This document shows, piece after piece, positions 18,401 through 26,771 of a stretch of DNA of 64,000 nucleotides. Source of the stretch: Pseudarthrobacter sp. GA104. Its GTDB lineage: Bacteria > Actinomycetota > Actinomycetes > Actinomycetales > Micrococcaceae. The position numbers were made by a program, and so were the translations under genes. The notes below the pieces were generated by a model. The model made no database searches and was not told the origin of the DNA. It saw nothing but the letters and a program-made list of their open reading frames with translations. How positions within the stretch are numbered: position 1 is the first letter of the stretch; every line of letters starts with the position of its first letter. The DNA lies in the NCBI RefSeq assembly GCF_009741265.1, contig NZ_WOWL01000001.1, forward strand, positions 1,488,001 to 1,552,000. Reading direction: 5' to 3'.

Positions 18401-20569
18401 GAGGCCACCGAGCGCGAGCTCCAGCGGCTGGCCCAGGACCGGCGGGTGCGGGGAATGGAGGGCGTCGCCGACCTGCTGCGGCTCCTTGGCCCCCTAGCAC
18501 CGGAGGAAGTAGCCGCCCGGCTGGAACCTGCCGCGGCGGTTGAGCCTGCACCGGTGGTTGAGCCTGCCGAAACCGAGCCCACCAACACCGGGCCCACCGA
18601 CACCGGGCCCACCAACACAGAGCCCATCCACACCGGGCACGCCCAACCCGCAGAAGCCGCCGCCCACCTCACCGCCCTGCAGCGGGCCAACCGCGCCATC
18701 AAGGTAAACATCGGCGGCGTGGAACGCTTTGCCGCCGTTGAAGACGCCGCGCGGCTCCGCGACGCCATTGGCGTTCCGCTGCCCATGGGCGTCCCGCTCG
18801 CCTTCATCGAGCCCGTGGCGGACCCCCTCGGCGACCTTGTTTCGCGCTACGCCCGCACGCATGGACCCTTCACCGCCGCCGAGGCCGCAGCGCGGCTGGG
18901 CCTGGGTGTGGCAGTCGTCAGCACGGCCCTGAAGCGCCTGGCCGCGGACGGGCGCGTGGTGGAGGGCGAGTTCCGGCCGCATGCCGCACAGCCGCAAGCC
19001 ACCCGGGAGGGCAGGGTCGGCGGCGAAGCCGCTCCCGCCGATGGTGTGGAACCTGGTGTGGTGGAACCGGGCCCCCAGCCGGCAGGAGACGGCCCCTCGC
19101 CGCACGTGCCCCTCCATGCTGCCGTCAGCGAATGGTGCGACGCCGAGGTCCTGCGGAAGCTCCGCCGTCGTTCGCTGGCGGCCCTCCGCGCGGAAGTGGA
19201 ACCAGTGGACGCGGCAGCCTACGGGCGCTTCCTCCCCGCCTGGCAGCATGTCCGCACGCCAGGCGGCGGCCGCGGCCAGCCCTCGCTGCGGGGCCTGGAC
19301 GGCATCATCACGGCCGTTGACCAGCTCTCCGGAATTCCTGTTCCGGCATCCGCGTGGGAGCCGCTCATCCTCGCCAGCAGGGTGTCCAACTACCAGCCGG
19401 CCATGCTGGACGAGCTCATGGCCGCCGGGGAAATCCTTTGGTCCGGCGCAGGCGCCCTGCCCGGGAATGACGGCTGGATCAGCCTTCACCTCGCCGACTC
19501 CGCGGAACTGACCCTGAGCCCCGCAGTCGAGTACGAACCCGGTGATGCCCAGCAGCGGCTGCTGGACCACCTGCGGAACAACGGCGGCGGCTACTTCTTC
19601 CGGCAACTGACGGACGTCGCCGGCGGCATGGACTCCGTGCTCAGCGACCAGGAAGTGGTCGCGACGCTCTGGGACCTGGCCTGGGCAGGCCGGATCACCG
19701 GGGACACCTTCGCCCCGGTCCGCGCCCTGATTGCCGGTGGACATACAGCGCATCGGCAGGTGGCACGGGCACCGCGGGCCAGGGCTCCGCGGCTCAGCAG
19801 GCTGGGCCGTTCCCACGGAAGCGGGCTCGTGGGCTCGCCGGGACTGGCGGGCGGGCGTTATGGCGCCTTGGCCGGGGCGGCCGCAACTCCCCCGATGGCT
19901 GCCGGCCGCTGGTCCGCCCTTCCGCAGCCGGAGCTGGACGCCACCATCCACGCCCGCGCCACTGCCGAACTCCTGCTGGACCGCTACGGGGTGGTCACCA
20001 GGGGATCCGTGATGGCGGAACAGATCCTGGGCGGCTTCGGCCTGATGTACAAAGTCCTGGCCAGGCTGGAGGAGGCAGGGCGCTGCCGCCGCGGCTACTT
20101 CATTGAGCACCTGGGCGCGGCCCAATTCGCCGTTCCTGCCACTGTTGACCGGCTGCGCTCGTACTCAGAGGACAGCCAGCTCGCCAAGCCCGAGCCGGTT
20201 GCCCTTGCCCTGGCCGCCACGGACCCGGCCAACCCGTACGGTGCAGCCCTCCCCTGGCCCGCCCTCCAGGACGACGCCGGCACCGGGCACCGTCCGGGGC
20301 GGAAAGCCGGCGCCCTGGTGGTGCTGGTGGATGGGGCGCTGGTCCTGTACGTGGAGAGGGGCGGGAAGACCCTGCTGGCTTTCAGCGGCGATGATGCCGT
20401 GCTGGCGGCGGCAGGCGCAGCCCTGGTGGGCGTGGTGACCCGCGGGGCCGTGGACAAACTCATCATGGAGAAGGTCAACGGCCACGGCATCCTGGACACC
20501 CCGGTGGCTGCAGCCCTCAGCTCCGCCGGCGCCTACTCCACCCCGAAGGGGCTGAGGATCCGTGCCTGA
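15431..20569 (+). CDS. lhr: Lhr-type ATP-dependent DNA helicase
   Basis: A 1712-residue superfamily 2 helicase of the long bacterial Lhr type, a 3'-5' DNA translocase of DNA repair. Walker A APTGSGKT lies near residues 66-73, the DEVH box near residue 219, and motif VI ASGLQRVGRAGHQVGE further on, followed by the long Lhr-specific C-terminal region. A Pro/Thr/Glu/Ala-rich insert near residues 1035-1075 holds pentapeptide-like repeats. The ATG at 15431 is preceded by CATGAT and six bases, a leaderless-type spacing; a TTG at 15413 is less likely. Its end overlaps the Nei gene by 8 bases. Confidence 0.95.
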   Translation: MIQEQGPQTGNTNGGTAGGNAGGAAAMAQFSRPTRDWFLGAFSGPTPAQEGAWRAISSGSHALVVAPTGSGKTLAAFLWALDRLLIASTEETEAAERHAAASGAAAATGEKAPAKGKRIRAPKRKTRVLYISPLKALGVDVERNLRSPLIGITQTAKRLGLPAPLTTVGVRSGDTTAADRRTLLTSPPDILITTPESLFLMLTSRARETLAEVDTVIIDEVHAVAGTKRGAHLAVSLERLDALLPKPAQRIGLSATVEPKELVAQFLAGSAPVEIVAPPAKKNWDLTVSVPVEDMSDLQGAAGAFDSGPASGLQPQASIWPHVEEKIVDLVLANQSTIVFANSRRLSERLTARLNEIYAERQLVAVGGGWDDPGSQPASGIPASTATPAHMMAQAGSSAGADPVLARAHHGSVSKDQRALIEDDLKSGRLRCVVATSSLELGIDMGAVDLVVQVESPPSVASGLQRVGRAGHQVGEVSQGVLFPKHRADLVHTAITVERMLAGKIERLSIPANPLDILAQQTVAAAALGSIDVEEWFATVRRSAPFASLPRSAFEATLDLLAGRYPSDEFAELRPRIIWDRNEGTIEGRPGAQRLAVTSGGTIPDRGLFGVYIIGTEVEGAASPSADGKPAPAPKGGRRVGELDEEMVYESRVGDVFALGATSWKIEDITHDRVLVSPAFGQPGKLPFWKGDSLGRPVDLGRALGAFVRELSASDVGPATERCEASGLDAFAANNLIQYLKEQKLATEVVPNDTTLVVERFHDELGDWRVILHSPFGMPVHAPWALAVGQRLHQRYGMDGSAMAADDGIVLRVPMMEDEPPGAELFLFDPEELEQIVTAEVGGSALFASRFRECAARALLLPRQTPGKRQPLWQQRQRSAQLLDVARKYPTFPIVLETVRECLQDVYDLPALKDIAASVERRELRIVQTTTSQPSPFAKSLLFGYVAQFLYEGDSPLAERRAAALALDSTLLNELLGRVELRELLDPKVIEATERELQRLAQDRRVRGMEGVADLLRLLGPLAPEEVAARLEPAAAVEPAPVVEPAETEPTNTGPTDTGPTNTEPIHTGHAQPAEAAAHLTALQRANRAIKVNIGGVERFAAVEDAARLRDAIGVPLPMGVPLAFIEPVADPLGDLVSRYARTHGPFTAAEAAARLGLGVAVVSTALKRLAADGRVVEGEFRPHAAQPQATREGRVGGEAAPADGVEPGVVEPGPQPAGDGPSPHVPLHAAVSEWCDAEVLRKLRRRSLAALRAEVEPVDAAAYGRFLPAWQHVRTPGGGRGQPSLRGLDGIITAVDQLSGIPVPASAWEPLILASRVSNYQPAMLDELMAAGEILWSGAGALPGNDGWISLHLADSAELTLSPAVEYEPGDAQQRLLDHLRNNGGGYFFRQLTDVAGGMDSVLSDQEVVATLWDLAWAGRITGDTFAPVRALIAGGHTAHRQVARAPRARAPRLSRLGRSHGSGLVGSPGLAGGRYGALAGAAATPPMAAGRWSALPQPELDATIHARATAELLLDRYGVVTRGSVMAEQILGGFGLMYKVLARLEEAGRCRRGYFIEHLGAAQFAVPATVDRLRSYSEDSQLAKPEPVALALAATDPANPYGAALPWPALQDDAGTGHRPGRKAGALVVLVDGALVLYVERGGKTLLAFSGDDAVLAAAGAALVGVVTRGAVDKLIMEKVNGHGILDTPVAAALSSAGAYSTPKGLRIRA

Positions 20570-21392
20570 GGGCGACTCCGTCTGGCGTGCAGCCAACCAG
20601 CTGCACCAGGCACTGGCAGGGCAGACACTGCTTGGCTCCGATTTCCGCGTTCCGCGCTTCGCCACGCTGAACCTTGCCGGCTGGACCGTGGCCGAGGTAG
20701 TCGCGCGCGGCAAGCACCTGCTGATGCGCGTGGTGGGACCGGACGACAAGAGGCTCACCATCCATTCCCACCTGAAGATGGAAGGGACCTGGCAGGTCTA
20801 CCCGCCCGGGGGGAAGTGGCGGAAACCAGGCTACACGGCCCGTTGCGTGCTGCGGACCGCGGCTGCGGACGCCGTCGGATTCTCGCTGGGCATCGTGGAA
20901 GTGGTGGCCACCGCAAGCGAGGATTCCATCGTGGGATTCCTGGGCCCGGACCTGCTGGGCCCGGACTGGGACCCGGACGAAGCAGAACGGCGGATCCGCT
21001 CCGCCCCGGACGTCCCCGTGGGCGTGGCCCTCCTGGACCAGCGGAACCTTGCCGGGATCGGCAACATCTACCGGTGCGAGGCGTGCTTCCTCTCCGGGGT
21101 GCACCCCGCCTCGCCGGTGTCCTCGGTGGCGGACCTGCGGACCCTCATGACCGACGCCAAGCAGCTCCTGGAAGTCAACCTGGGCCCCGGCCGCCGGGTC
21201 ACCATCCTCAACGCCAGGGGCCTGCCGGTGGGCAGGATGGCGGGGCGGCCCGGCTACTGGGTGTACCGCAGGGAACACCAGGCCTGCCTCAAGTGCGGAA
21301 CACCCATCCGGCGCGGGGTGCTGGGCAAGCTGAACGGCGACGAGGAACGGGACATCTACTTCTGCCCCACATGCCAGCCCCTGTTGGCCTAG
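20562..21392 (+). CDS. Fpg/Nei family DNA glycosylase (Nei2-like)
   Basis: A 276-residue bifunctional DNA glycosylase/AP lyase for oxidised bases. The N terminus is MPEGDSVWRAA: after Met removal Pro is the catalytic nucleophile and Glu the second catalytic residue. The conserved Lys is in ARGKHLL, and LDQRNLAGIGNIYRCE is the H2TH signature. The C-terminal zinc finger uses Cys242, Cys245, Cys268 and Cys271. The GTG start lies inside the lhr end, so the pair is translationally coupled, a common actinobacterial arrangement that supports a shared repair role. Confidence 0.94.
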   Translation: MPEGDSVWRAANQLHQALAGQTLLGSDFRVPRFATLNLAGWTVAEVVARGKHLLMRVVGPDDKRLTIHSHLKMEGTWQVYPPGGKWRKPGYTARCVLRTAAADAVGFSLGIVEVVATASEDSIVGFLGPDLLGPDWDPDEAERRIRSAPDVPVGVALLDQRNLAGIGNIYRCEACFLSGVHPASPVSSVADLRTLMTDAKQLLEVNLGPGRRVTILNARGLPVGRMAGRPGYWVYRREHQACLKCGTPIRRGVLGKLNGDEERDIYFCPTCQPLLA

Positions 21393-21416
21393 GATTCCCC
21401 GCCCCCGCCTGCCGCC

Positions 21417-22064
21417 TCAGTTGGTGCTGGCAAGCGGCTCCGGGGCTGCGCTTCGGGAGTCGCCGCCGCTTCCAGCGTCGGCGTGTGCAGCGGGCACCAT
21501 GAAGACCGGCAGCAGGAGCTGGACCAGGGGGCCGATGGCAAGGGCGTACACAACAGTCCCCACTCCCACGGAGCCACCAAGGAACCAGCCGACGGCGAGG
21601 ACAACAACTTCGATCAGCGTGCGGGACACCCGGACAGACCAGCCAGTACGCCTCGCCAGCCCGGTCATCAGTCCGTCCCGTGCGCCGGGACCGAAACGGG
21701 CGCCGATGTAGCAGGCCGAAGCGATGCCGTTCAGCAGCACCGCGCCGGCAAGCAGGCCCACCTGTCCGCCCAGGTGGGAGAACGCGGGAATCAGGGCGAG
21801 ACCGATGTCCGCGAACAAGCCAACCAGGACGGCGTTGCAGAGGGTTCCGAACCCCGGCCACTGCCGCAACGGAATCCACAGCAGCAGCACCAGGAAACTG
21901 ACGATGATGACCACCACACCGATGCTGAGCCCGGTCCTGCCGGCGACACCCTGGTGAAAGACATCCCACGGGTCCAGGCCCAGCCCGGCGCGGATGAACA
22001 TAGCGAGGGAGATGCCGTACATGGCAACGCCCGTAAAGAGCTGAAGAAGTCTGCGGGTCAACAT
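21417..22064 (-). CDS. YczE/YitT-like integral membrane protein
   Basis: A 215-residue protein with about five membrane helices. It matches the YczE/YyaS family: GVAMYGISLAMFIRAGLGLDPWDVFHQG at the N terminus and GARFGPGARDGLMTGLARRTG in the middle. These proteins are frequently encoded next to MocR-type regulators and are suspected of moving a vitamin-B6-like or other small compound. The ATG at 22064 gives the normal family start; a longer frame would run through the shared promoter and into the divergent gene. Confidence 0.85.
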   Translation of the reverse strand: MLTRRLLQLFTGVAMYGISLAMFIRAGLGLDPWDVFHQGVAGRTGLSIGVVVIIVSFLVLLLWIPLRQWPGFGTLCNAVLVGLFADIGLALIPAFSHLGGQVGLLAGAVLLNGIASACYIGARFGPGARDGLMTGLARRTGWSVRVSRTLIEVVVLAVGWFLGGSVGVGTVVYALAIGPLVQLLLPVFMVPAAHADAGSGGDSRSAAPEPLASTN

Positions 22065-22084
22065 ACACACGACCCTGTCAGAAA

Positions 22085-22124
22085 ACTGGCCTTGATTTAC
22101 ATAGCCAGTCTGAAATACTGGCCT
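22085..22124. promoter_or_regulatory. repeat half-sites in the yczE/mocR divergent promoter
   Basis: ACTGGCCT occurs twice as a direct repeat (22085-22092 and 22117-22124), with the inverted half AGCCAGT at 22103-22109 between them. The 61-base gap between divergent start codons is nearly filled by these half-sites. MocR proteins usually bind repeats in such regions and regulate both genes. The right copy ends one base before the MocR ATG, so binding would block a leaderless transcript (inference). Confidence 0.55.
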
Positions 22125-22125
22125 G

Positions 22126-23610
22126 ATGTCCTCCCTCACCGCCGCCGGCCTTGCCCGTCTCTTGGGCGAGTGGAACGTTGGTGCCGCAGCCGCTTACCGC
22201 GAGCTGGCCGACGTCGTACGCCTGCTGGTGCTCGACGGGCGGGTGGCCCTGGACACGGCCCTGCCCAGCGAGCGGGCGCTGTCCGACGTCCTGGGCGTCA
22301 GCCGGACCACGGCGACTGCCGCCTACGGCCTGCTCCGTGACCAAGGTTTCCTTACCGGCGGCCAAGGCAGCAGGAGCCGGACACGGATCCCGCCGGCGAC
22401 CCCGGCAGGCACCACGGTGTTCACAGGCCCGGCGCGCAAGGACCCGGCGCTCACCGCCCCCGGACTGGCTGCCCCGGAAGGACTGATCGACCTCGCCTAT
22501 GCCTCGCTTCCCGCCAGCGGAGAGGTGGTGCACCGCGCGTTCGCGGCCGCCCTCACCGAGCTCCCGGCCCTGCTCCCCGGCTTCGGCTACGACGCCATCG
22601 GCCTGCTCCCCCTGCGGGAGGCAGTGGCGGCGCGCTACACCGCGGCCGGAGCGCCCACCAGCGCGGACCAGATCCTTGTGACCTCGGGCGCGCAGCATGC
22701 CCTCAACATCGTCCTTCGCGCCCTTGCAGGCCGGCAGGAACGGGTGCTGGTGGAGCACCCCAGCTACCCGAACGCCCTCGATGCCATCCGGGCGGCCGGG
22801 TGCCGCCCCGTTCCGGTGGCATTCTCCGGGGGCCGGCCGGGGTGGGACATGGACAGCATGCAGGCGGCACTGCAGCAGCAGCGGCCCAAGCTGGCGTACG
22901 TGGTTCCGGACTTCCACAATCCAACGGGTCAACTGATGCCGGACCTCCAGCGCCGCCGGCTGGTCCGCGCGGCCGCGGCCGCCGGCACCGTCCTGGTGGT
23001 GGATGAGACCCTCCGGGAGCTGAACCTTGACGGCGCCGGGTCCACTCCCGTCGCGGCTTTCAGCCCGGCAGTGGTAACCATCGGCTCGCTCAGCAAGTCC
23101 CATTGGGGCGGCCTCCGCACGGGCTGGATCCGGGCTACTCCGGACCTGGTCCAGCGGTTTGCAGCAGCGCGGACCTCGCTGGATCTCGGCGGACCCCTGA
23201 TGGAGCAACTGGCCGCCGCCCACCTGGTCAGGGCCTTGGACGAGCCCCTGCCGGCCCGGCTTGCCGCGCTCCGGGACAGCCGGGCCGCGCTCCTGGAACT
23301 CCTCGCCGGCCACTTGCCCGAATGGGAGGTGGCGTACCCTGCCGGCGGCCTCTCGGCGTGGTGCAGGCTGCCGGCCCCCATCAGCACTGCGCTGACAGTC
23401 ATAGCCCCCGACTTTGGAATCCGGCTGGCGGCAGGGCCGCGCTTCGGGGTTGGCGGCGCCTTCGAACGCTACCTCCGGGTGCCCTTTACCCTGCCGCCGG
23501 AGAAGCTGGAGACCGCAGTCCTGGCCCTGCGTTCAGCGCAGGACCGGCTGGATGCCGCCCCGCAGCTCCGGCGCACCCTCAGGAACGCCCCGGCCGTGGC
23601 CATTGCCTGA
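22126..23610 (+). CDS. MocR/PdxR-type regulator (GntR HTH fused to aminotransferase fold)
   Basis: A 494-residue PLP-dependent transcription factor. An N-terminal GntR winged helix (LDTALPSERALSDVLGVSRTT, about residues 45-65) is joined to a fold-type I aminotransferase-like domain. The PLP-binding Lys is Lys324 in IGSLSKSHWGG; DFHNPTGQ and the Asp in VVDETLREL fit cofactor binding. It likely senses PLP or an amino compound and controls itself and the divergent YczE-like gene. The enzyme domain in this family normally has no catalytic role. Confidence 0.92.
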   Translation: MSSLTAAGLARLLGEWNVGAAAAYRELADVVRLLVLDGRVALDTALPSERALSDVLGVSRTTATAAYGLLRDQGFLTGGQGSRSRTRIPPATPAGTTVFTGPARKDPALTAPGLAAPEGLIDLAYASLPASGEVVHRAFAAALTELPALLPGFGYDAIGLLPLREAVAARYTAAGAPTSADQILVTSGAQHALNIVLRALAGRQERVLVEHPSYPNALDAIRAAGCRPVPVAFSGGRPGWDMDSMQAALQQQRPKLAYVVPDFHNPTGQLMPDLQRRRLVRAAAAAGTVLVVDETLRELNLDGAGSTPVAAFSPAVVTIGSLSKSHWGGLRTGWIRATPDLVQRFAAARTSLDLGGPLMEQLAAAHLVRALDEPLPARLAALRDSRAALLELLAGHLPEWEVAYPAGGLSAWCRLPAPISTALTVIAPDFGIRLAAGPRFGVGGAFERYLRVPFTLPPEKLETAVLALRSAQDRLDAAPQLRRTLRNAPAVAIA

Positions 23611-23650
23611 CCCTCGGCTGTCGCCAGTGGTGCGCGTCCCGGCGGCAGCC

Positions 23651-24343
23651 CTACGCGTACACCTTCGCCAGGAAGTTGCCCCATGCCCTGGCGGTGGCTT
23701 CGGAATCCCCTGCACCGCTGAAATCATGGACGGTCATCCCGACGGGTGCGCCCCACGCGTTGCGGCCGAAGAAGCGGTACATGGCCTCGGATGTCCGCAG
23801 GCCAAGGAAGTGCTCATTGGAGAAGTCCACTTCCCCTGAAAGCCTCCCCACGCCGTCGAGCTCCACGTCCAGGCGGGAACCCTGCTCCGCGGACGCCACG
23901 CCCAGCGCGCCGCGCAGCCGGGCAAAGCCGTCTGGTGACTGGGACGCCGCCGGCGCCTGGATGTCCGTGAATACCACGGGCCGGCCGTCGAAGTACTGCA
24001 GGTACTGGCCCAGGGTGTGGAGGTAGAACTCGGTGTGGCGGGAGGCGCCGTCGTACTGTTCGTCCCAGTTGTCCGCAAAGATCCCGCTGTGGACGTAGTG
24101 GAGGCGGGCGCCACCGCCGTCAAGCGGTTCCAGGACGTGCTCCAGCTGGTTGAACCAGCCGTCCGGCCCCTCCATCCTGGACACGAGGTGCGTCGGGTAC
24201 TCCTTGACGGTCTTGACGTCCGGCCACTGGTCCGTGGGGAACATCCACGCGGGCGTTCCAGTGGTCACAGCCTCCCACACGCGCTCCGGCGTGCCCGGAA
24301 GCTCGGTGTCGCAGACGATTTCGAAGTTGCGGTTGTCAGTCAT
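23651..24343 (-). CDS. SRPBCC (AHSA1-like) domain protein
   Basis: A 230-residue protein with a START/Bet v1-like fold: TELPGTPERVWEAVTTG at the N terminus and a C-terminal half ending TVHDFSGAGDSEATARAWGNFLAK. Such proteins bind hydrophobic ligands. The ATG at 24343 overlaps the stop of the upstream ArsR gene by 8 bases, a classic ArsR-SRPBCC pair. Specific ligand unknown. Confidence 0.85.
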   Translation of the reverse strand: MTDNRNFEIVCDTELPGTPERVWEAVTTGTPAWMFPTDQWPDVKTVKEYPTHLVSRMEGPDGWFNQLEHVLEPLDGGGARLHYVHSGIFADNWDEQYDGASRHTEFYLHTLGQYLQYFDGRPVVFTDIQAPAASQSPDGFARLRGALGVASAEQGSRLDVELDGVGRLSGEVDFSNEHFLGLRTSEAMYRFFGRNAWGAPVGMTVHDFSGAGDSEATARAWGNFLAKVYA

Positions 24344-24965
24344 TGTCCTGCTCCTTGCCTGAGGGGGTTTCCGTTGTTTCCTTGAGCGGCTTGAGGACGG
24401 GATGAAGGGCCACCACGAGGCGGTGCCGCCGCCCGCGGGGAGCGTCGCCGTCGTGGTATTTGTCCACCAGCCGGGTGACTGCCACGCCGAGCTCCTCGGC
24501 GAAAGCCGCGCGGTCGGCCGCGGTGCGGAAGGTGACTTCGCCGTCCACCGCGAACGTGGCCAGCTCCTGGCGGGCCGCGGCCGCGCCGGCAATCAGCTTG
24601 CCCAGCTCCTGCACCATCCGGCCTGCAAGCGCCAGCAGCCAGAACGCCGAGAAATGGCTGGAAAAGCGGCCCGGATCCGGTGAGATCGAGGCCAGCGCCT
24701 GGGGCGAGATCAGGTAGGACGAGGCCGTGGCCTGGACGACGCGCTCGGTCACGTTGCCCTTGCGCCGCTCCTCCACCAGCTCCACCAGCCCGTGCTTCTC
24801 CAGGGCCTTCAGATGGTAGTTGACCTTCTGCCTCGGCAGCGCCAGCCTGACCGCGAGCCGGGTGGCCGATGCCGGCTGGACCAGCTCCCGAAGGATCCGG
24901 GTACGGATCGGGTCGAGTGACGCCTCGGCCGCCGCCGGGTCCTCAATAACCGCTATCTCCAACAT
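24336..24965 (-). CDS. ArsR family helix-turn-helix regulator
   Basis: A 209-residue regulator. An N-terminal winged helix-turn-helix (DPIRTRILRELVQPASATRL, then LPRQKVNYHLKALEKHGLVE as recognition region) is followed by a longer C-terminal helical domain than in minimal ArsR proteins. No metal-binding Cys cluster is present, so it is not a classic metal sensor. The ATG at 24965 lies at the predicted transcription start of a promoter carrying a palindrome, suggesting autorepression and co-regulation of the SRPBCC gene. Confidence 0.88.
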   Translation of the reverse strand: MLEIAVIEDPAAAEASLDPIRTRILRELVQPASATRLAVRLALPRQKVNYHLKALEKHGLVELVEERRKGNVTERVVQATASSYLISPQALASISPDPGRFSSHFSAFWLLALAGRMVQELGKLIAGAAAARQELATFAVDGEVTFRTAADRAAFAEELGVAVTRLVDKYHDGDAPRGRRHRLVVALHPVLKPLKETTETPSGKEQDND

Positions 24966-24971
24966 GCTTCC

Positions 24972-25001
24972 AGTATCGCTACCGACAATTTTTATTGTCA
25001 A
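24972..25001 (-). promoter_or_regulatory. arsR promoter with operator palindrome inside the spacer
   Basis: On the minus strand TTGACA (25001-24996) and GATACT (24977-24972) are separated by 18 bases. The palindrome GACAAT-TTTT-ATTGTC (24984-24999) sits across the -35 and spacer, ideal for autorepression. Only six bases separate the -10 box from the ATG, so the message is probably leaderless. Confidence 0.75.
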
Positions 25002-25066
25002 GAACTTTTTTGTCGTCGGTTTTAGTTCGCCGAACGGGCAGGAACGCGCGCCGGTAGAATGGACCG

Positions 25067-26053
25067 GTGATGCAATCCCCCCTCCCCGTCCGCGACGGCG
25101 TGAACGCCACCCGCCTGCGCCTGCCGGAAGAGGGCCCGTGGGACACCGCAATGGACTACATGATGCACCGCTGGGGGCATATCGATCCGCAGGGCATCGA
25201 GGACAGGTTCGACGCCGGCGAGATCGTTGGCGAGGGCGGGGTGCCGCTGGACCGGGCTACTCCCCTCCAGGACCACACCTTCATCTGGTACTACCGCAGC
25301 CTGCCGCCGGAGACGCGGATCCCGGTGGACATCAGCATCCTCCACCAGGACGAGCACCTGCTGGTAGTGGACAAGCCGCATTTCCTGCCCACCACCCCGG
25401 GCGGCACCTACATCCAGGAGTCCGCGCTGGTGCGCCTGCGCAACCAGCTGGAACTGCCGGACCTGATTCCCATGCACCGGCTTGACCGCATGACCGCCGG
25501 GGTACTGCTGTTCTCCACCAATCCGCAGACCCGCGGCAAGTATCAGGTGCTCTTCGAGAAGCGCCAGGTGCAAAAGGAGTACGAGTGCGTGGCCGCCGCC
25601 CACCCTGCCCCCGGCCATGCCGCCGTCGAATTTCCCGTGGTGGTGCGCAACCGGATGACCAAGTCCCGCAGCTACCTGCTCGCCGAAGTGGTGGACGGTG
25701 AACCCAACGCGGAAACCCGGATCGAGCGGCTGGAAACGTTCGACGCCGGCGCTTCCCCGGGTGCCTCCGGCGCCACGGCCGCGGCATCAGCCGGTCCCCG
25801 GCGCCTCGCGCGGTACCGGCTGGAGCCGCATACCGGAAAGACCCACCAGCTGCGGGTGCACATGGCTTCACTCGGCCTGGGCATCATTAACGACGCGTTC
25901 TATCCGGAGCTGCTGGACAAGGCACCGGACGATTACAGCCGGCCGCTCCAGCTGCTGGCCCGCGGCATCCGGTTTGTTGACCCCATCGCGGGAGTGCCCG
26001 TGGAGTACCGCAGCCGGCTTGAACTCAGCACTGCCGGCCCCGCCCGCAGCTGA
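25067..26053 (+). CDS. RluA-family RNA pseudouridine synthase
   Basis: A 328-residue pseudouridine synthase acting on rRNA or tRNA. The catalytic Asp is in the family motif PMHRLDRMTAGVLLFS, and EPHTGKTHQLRVHMASLGLG is the conserved C-terminal motif. The N-terminal ~75 residues resemble an S4-like segment. TAGAAT at 25055-25060 followed by six bases puts transcription start at the GTG (25067); an ATG follows at 25070. RNA target not determinable. Confidence 0.9.
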   Translation: MMQSPLPVRDGVNATRLRLPEEGPWDTAMDYMMHRWGHIDPQGIEDRFDAGEIVGEGGVPLDRATPLQDHTFIWYYRSLPPETRIPVDISILHQDEHLLVVDKPHFLPTTPGGTYIQESALVRLRNQLELPDLIPMHRLDRMTAGVLLFSTNPQTRGKYQVLFEKRQVQKEYECVAAAHPAPGHAAVEFPVVVRNRMTKSRSYLLAEVVDGEPNAETRIERLETFDAGASPGASGATAAASAGPRRLARYRLEPHTGKTHQLRVHMASLGLGIINDAFYPELLDKAPDDYSRPLQLLARGIRFVDPIAGVPVEYRSRLELSTAGPARS

Positions 26054-26141
26054 CCGGCCGCGCCTGGCCGCTGCGTCCTCTGGATGGCGGGTGCCGACGG
26101 GACTATCCTGAGGGATACCTGGGCCAAGGCAAGGAAGCACA

Positions 26142-26771
26142 ATGGACGCGCTCATCGAAATACCCGGCGATCGGACAGCCGCCCGTTTTGCATACGCAGC
26201 AGCCGGGCTGGGCGCGGTGGGAGTGGCCACCCTGGGCGCCATGTTTGCCGTGGAAGTCCCCCGCAACGGACCCTATGTCTTCGGCACCATCAATGACGCA
26301 ACGGGCGCCGTATTCAACCTGGCGGCCATCCCCGTGATCCTCCAGGTCCACCGCCGGCTGCCCCGGACGGGCGCCTCCGAGGCCGGCAAGTGGGTGGTCA
26401 TTGCTTCCTGCGCGGCCGGATCCGCAAGCTCGTTCCTGCTGGTTTCCAGGCAGCTCGATTTCAAGAGCTCCACCGCCATTTCGGTCGCGGCGATGACCGT
26501 CCAGGCGGGCTGGTTCCTGCTGGCACACCGGGAGCTCCTGGCCTCCGGCGGGTACCCGCGGAAGCTCGCCAGACTGGGGCAGGCCATTGGAGGTTCGCTG
26601 CTGGTGGCGCTGCCCGTGGCCGGCCTCACCGCCGTGGAGCAGCTTCCCCGCTGGATCCGCTACGGGGTTGGCGGTGCCGGCGTCGCGGCGGGAGCAGCCG
26701 CCTGGATCGCCTGGCCGTACTGGTACTTCCTGGCCGGCCGGCAGTTGGGCCATGGACTTCGGCAGCGCTGA
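26142..26771 (+). CDS. multi-pass membrane protein of unknown function
   Basis: A 209-residue protein with about six predicted helices, for example FAYAAAGLGAVGVATLGAMF and AISVAAMTVQAGWFLLAHREL. A polar NDATGAVFN motif lies between helices one and two. AAGGAAG precedes the ATG. It overlaps the DedA gene by 20 bases and is surely co-transcribed with it. No family recognised with confidence. Confidence 0.75.
   Translation: MDALIEIPGDRTAARFAYAAAGLGAVGVATLGAMFAVEVPRNGPYVFGTINDATGAVFNLAAIPVILQVHRRLPRTGASEAGKWVVIASCAAGSASSFLLVSRQLDFKSSTAISVAAMTVQAGWFLLAHRELLASGGYPRKLARLGQAIGGSLLVALPVAGLTAVEQLPRWIRYGVGGAGVAAGAAAWIAWPYWYFLAGRQLGHGLRQR

Noticed and set aside
18494..20125. 543-codon open frame opposite the lhr 3' half
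   Set aside because: Shadow of lhr; no start signal or recognisable fold.
22078..23313. 411-codon minus-strand frame opposite the MocR gene
   Set aside because: Antisense to a clear HTH-aminotransferase fusion with its PLP Lys.
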